DNA from: Magnetovibrio sp.
GTDB taxonomy: Bacteria > Pseudomonadota > Alphaproteobacteria > Rhodospirillales > Magnetovibrionaceae
DNA: 6,125 nucleotides
Assembly (NCBI GenBank): GCA_016763255.1
Contig: JAESUA010000194.1
Location: forward strand, 1 to 6,125
Direction: 5' to 3'
Made by a program: the position numbers and the translations under genes. Below the pieces are notes generated by a model, which was given only the letters and a program-made list of their open reading frames with translations, was not told where the DNA came from and made no database searches. Below are positions 5,566 to 6,125 of the stretch, one piece after another. The stretch's first letter is position 1. Each line of letters begins with the position of its first letter.

Positions 5566-6125
5566 ATGAGTGCACAAGACCCGTTTGCCCTATACGTGCA
5601 TTGGCCATGGTGTTTGGCCAAGTGCCCCTATTGTGATTTCAATTCTCACGCCGTCCCATCTGATGGCATTGACCAAGCCCGTTACCGCACCGCGCTACTG
5701 CGTGAATTGGAACATTACGCTTCTCAAACAAATGGCCAAAAACTATCCAGTATCTTTTTTGGGGGCGGCACCCCAAGCCTGATGTCGCCAGATACAATCC
5801 ACGATATAATTGAAGCATCAAAGCGCCTTTGGGGCCTGCAAAACGATTGTGAAATCACCCTGGAAGCCAACCCCACATCCATCGAGGCAGCCAAGTTCCG
5901 GGGCTTTCGCGACGCCGGTATTAACCGTGTTTCCATTGGGATCCAGGCGCTAAATAATGAAGCATTGCAGTACCTTGGCCGCGAACACAGCGCCGATGAA
6001 GCGCTCGAAGCGCTGGAAATCGCGGCGGCTATTTTTGACCGTTACTCATTCGATCTGATCTATGCGCGACCGGGCCAGGGCGAGGGCGACTGGGCCGATG
6101 AATTGGAACACGCCTTAAGCTTGGC
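5566..6125 (+). CDS. hemW: Radical-SAM heme chaperone HemW, 5' part
   Basis: HemW-family protein, often misnamed oxygen-independent coproporphyrinogen III oxidase; the family binds heme and a 4Fe-4S cluster and is thought to deliver heme to respiratory proteins. The visible 186 residues start MSAQDPFALYVHWPWC. They contain the radical-SAM cluster motif CxxxCxxC at Cys16, Cys20 and Cys23 (CLAKCPYCDFNSH), the SAM-binding FFGGGTPS (64-71), EANPTS (100-105), NRVSIGIQ (120-127), LGREHS (137-142) and FDLIYARPGQ (162-171). The YVHWP...CPYCDFNSH context and short N-terminus favour HemW over true HemN. The frame is open to the right edge, about half the usual length. The start at 5566 fits the family, but its only SD-like sequence is a weak GGA 8 nt upstream. 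An in-frame ATG at 5509 would add 19 residues with no better site. No convincing promoter is visible in 5435-5565. Confidence 0.96.
   Translation, partial: MSAQDPFALYVHWPWCLAKCPYCDFNSHAVPSDGIDQARYRTALLRELEHYASQTNGQKLSSIFFGGGTPSLMSPDTIHDIIEASKRLWGLQNDCEITLEANPTSIEAAKFRGFRDAGINRVSIGIQALNNEALQYLGREHSADEALEALEIAAAIFDRYSFDLIYARPGQGEGDWADELEHALSL

Noticed and set aside
5435..5608. 58-codon N-terminal extension of the zinc peptidase gene
   Set aside because: It would overlap the start of hemW on the other strand and separate the hydrophobic segment from the N-terminus; the ATG at 5434 has a strong AGGAGA site.

Overview
The window looks like chromosomal DNA of an alphaproteobacterium, possibly from a Rhodospirillales-like lineage. 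This rests on moderately high GC, the character of the protein sequences (the RdgB, HemW and HrcA motifs have the alphaproteobacterial form), and the rph-rdgB-hemW neighbourhood placed divergently from hrcA. Genus cannot be decided from sequence reading alone. Almost all of it is conserved housekeeping sequence; the one accessory-looking gene is a small putative membrane or periplasmic zinc peptidase.

Left half (1-3373, minus strand): read in the direction of transcription this is hrcA (3373-2339), grpE (2226-1459) and dnaK (1238 to beyond the left edge). It is a heat-shock block encoding a transcriptional repressor, the nucleotide exchange factor and the Hsp70 chaperone. Spacers of 112 bp and 220 bp separate the three genes, and each spacer holds a weak sigma70-like promoter candidate, so grpE and dnaK may be transcribed separately as well as by readthrough from hrcA. 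No CIRCE operator (the usual HrcA target) is visible in any of the intergenic regions. GrpE is unusually long, with low-complexity extensions at both ends and a perfect 18-bp tandem duplication in the N-terminal one.

Centre (3374-3531): a 158-bp divergent promoter region between hrcA and rph. It carries a good hrcA promoter candidate (TTGACG-17-TAGGTT), a weaker rph candidate, and a CAATTG-N3-CAATTG dyad lying over the hrcA -35 box.

Right half (3532-6125): rph (RNase PH, 3' tRNA trimming) and rdgB (dITP/XTP pyrophosphatase) form a tight plus-strand pair, 6 bp apart. They converge, with a single base between stop codons, on a minus-strand gene (5434-4877) for a 185-residue protein with an N-terminal hydrophobic segment, an HECAH zinc motif and a downstream EQQAD motif. 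Then comes the 5' part of hemW (5566 to beyond the right edge), a radical-SAM heme chaperone. The peptidase-like gene sits between rdgB and hemW, which are often close neighbours in alphaproteobacteria, so it may be a lineage-specific insertion.

I see no tRNA, rRNA, CRISPR array, insertion sequence or phage gene. I did not find a convincing novel multi-gene system; the best candidate for something under-described is the small zinc peptidase.
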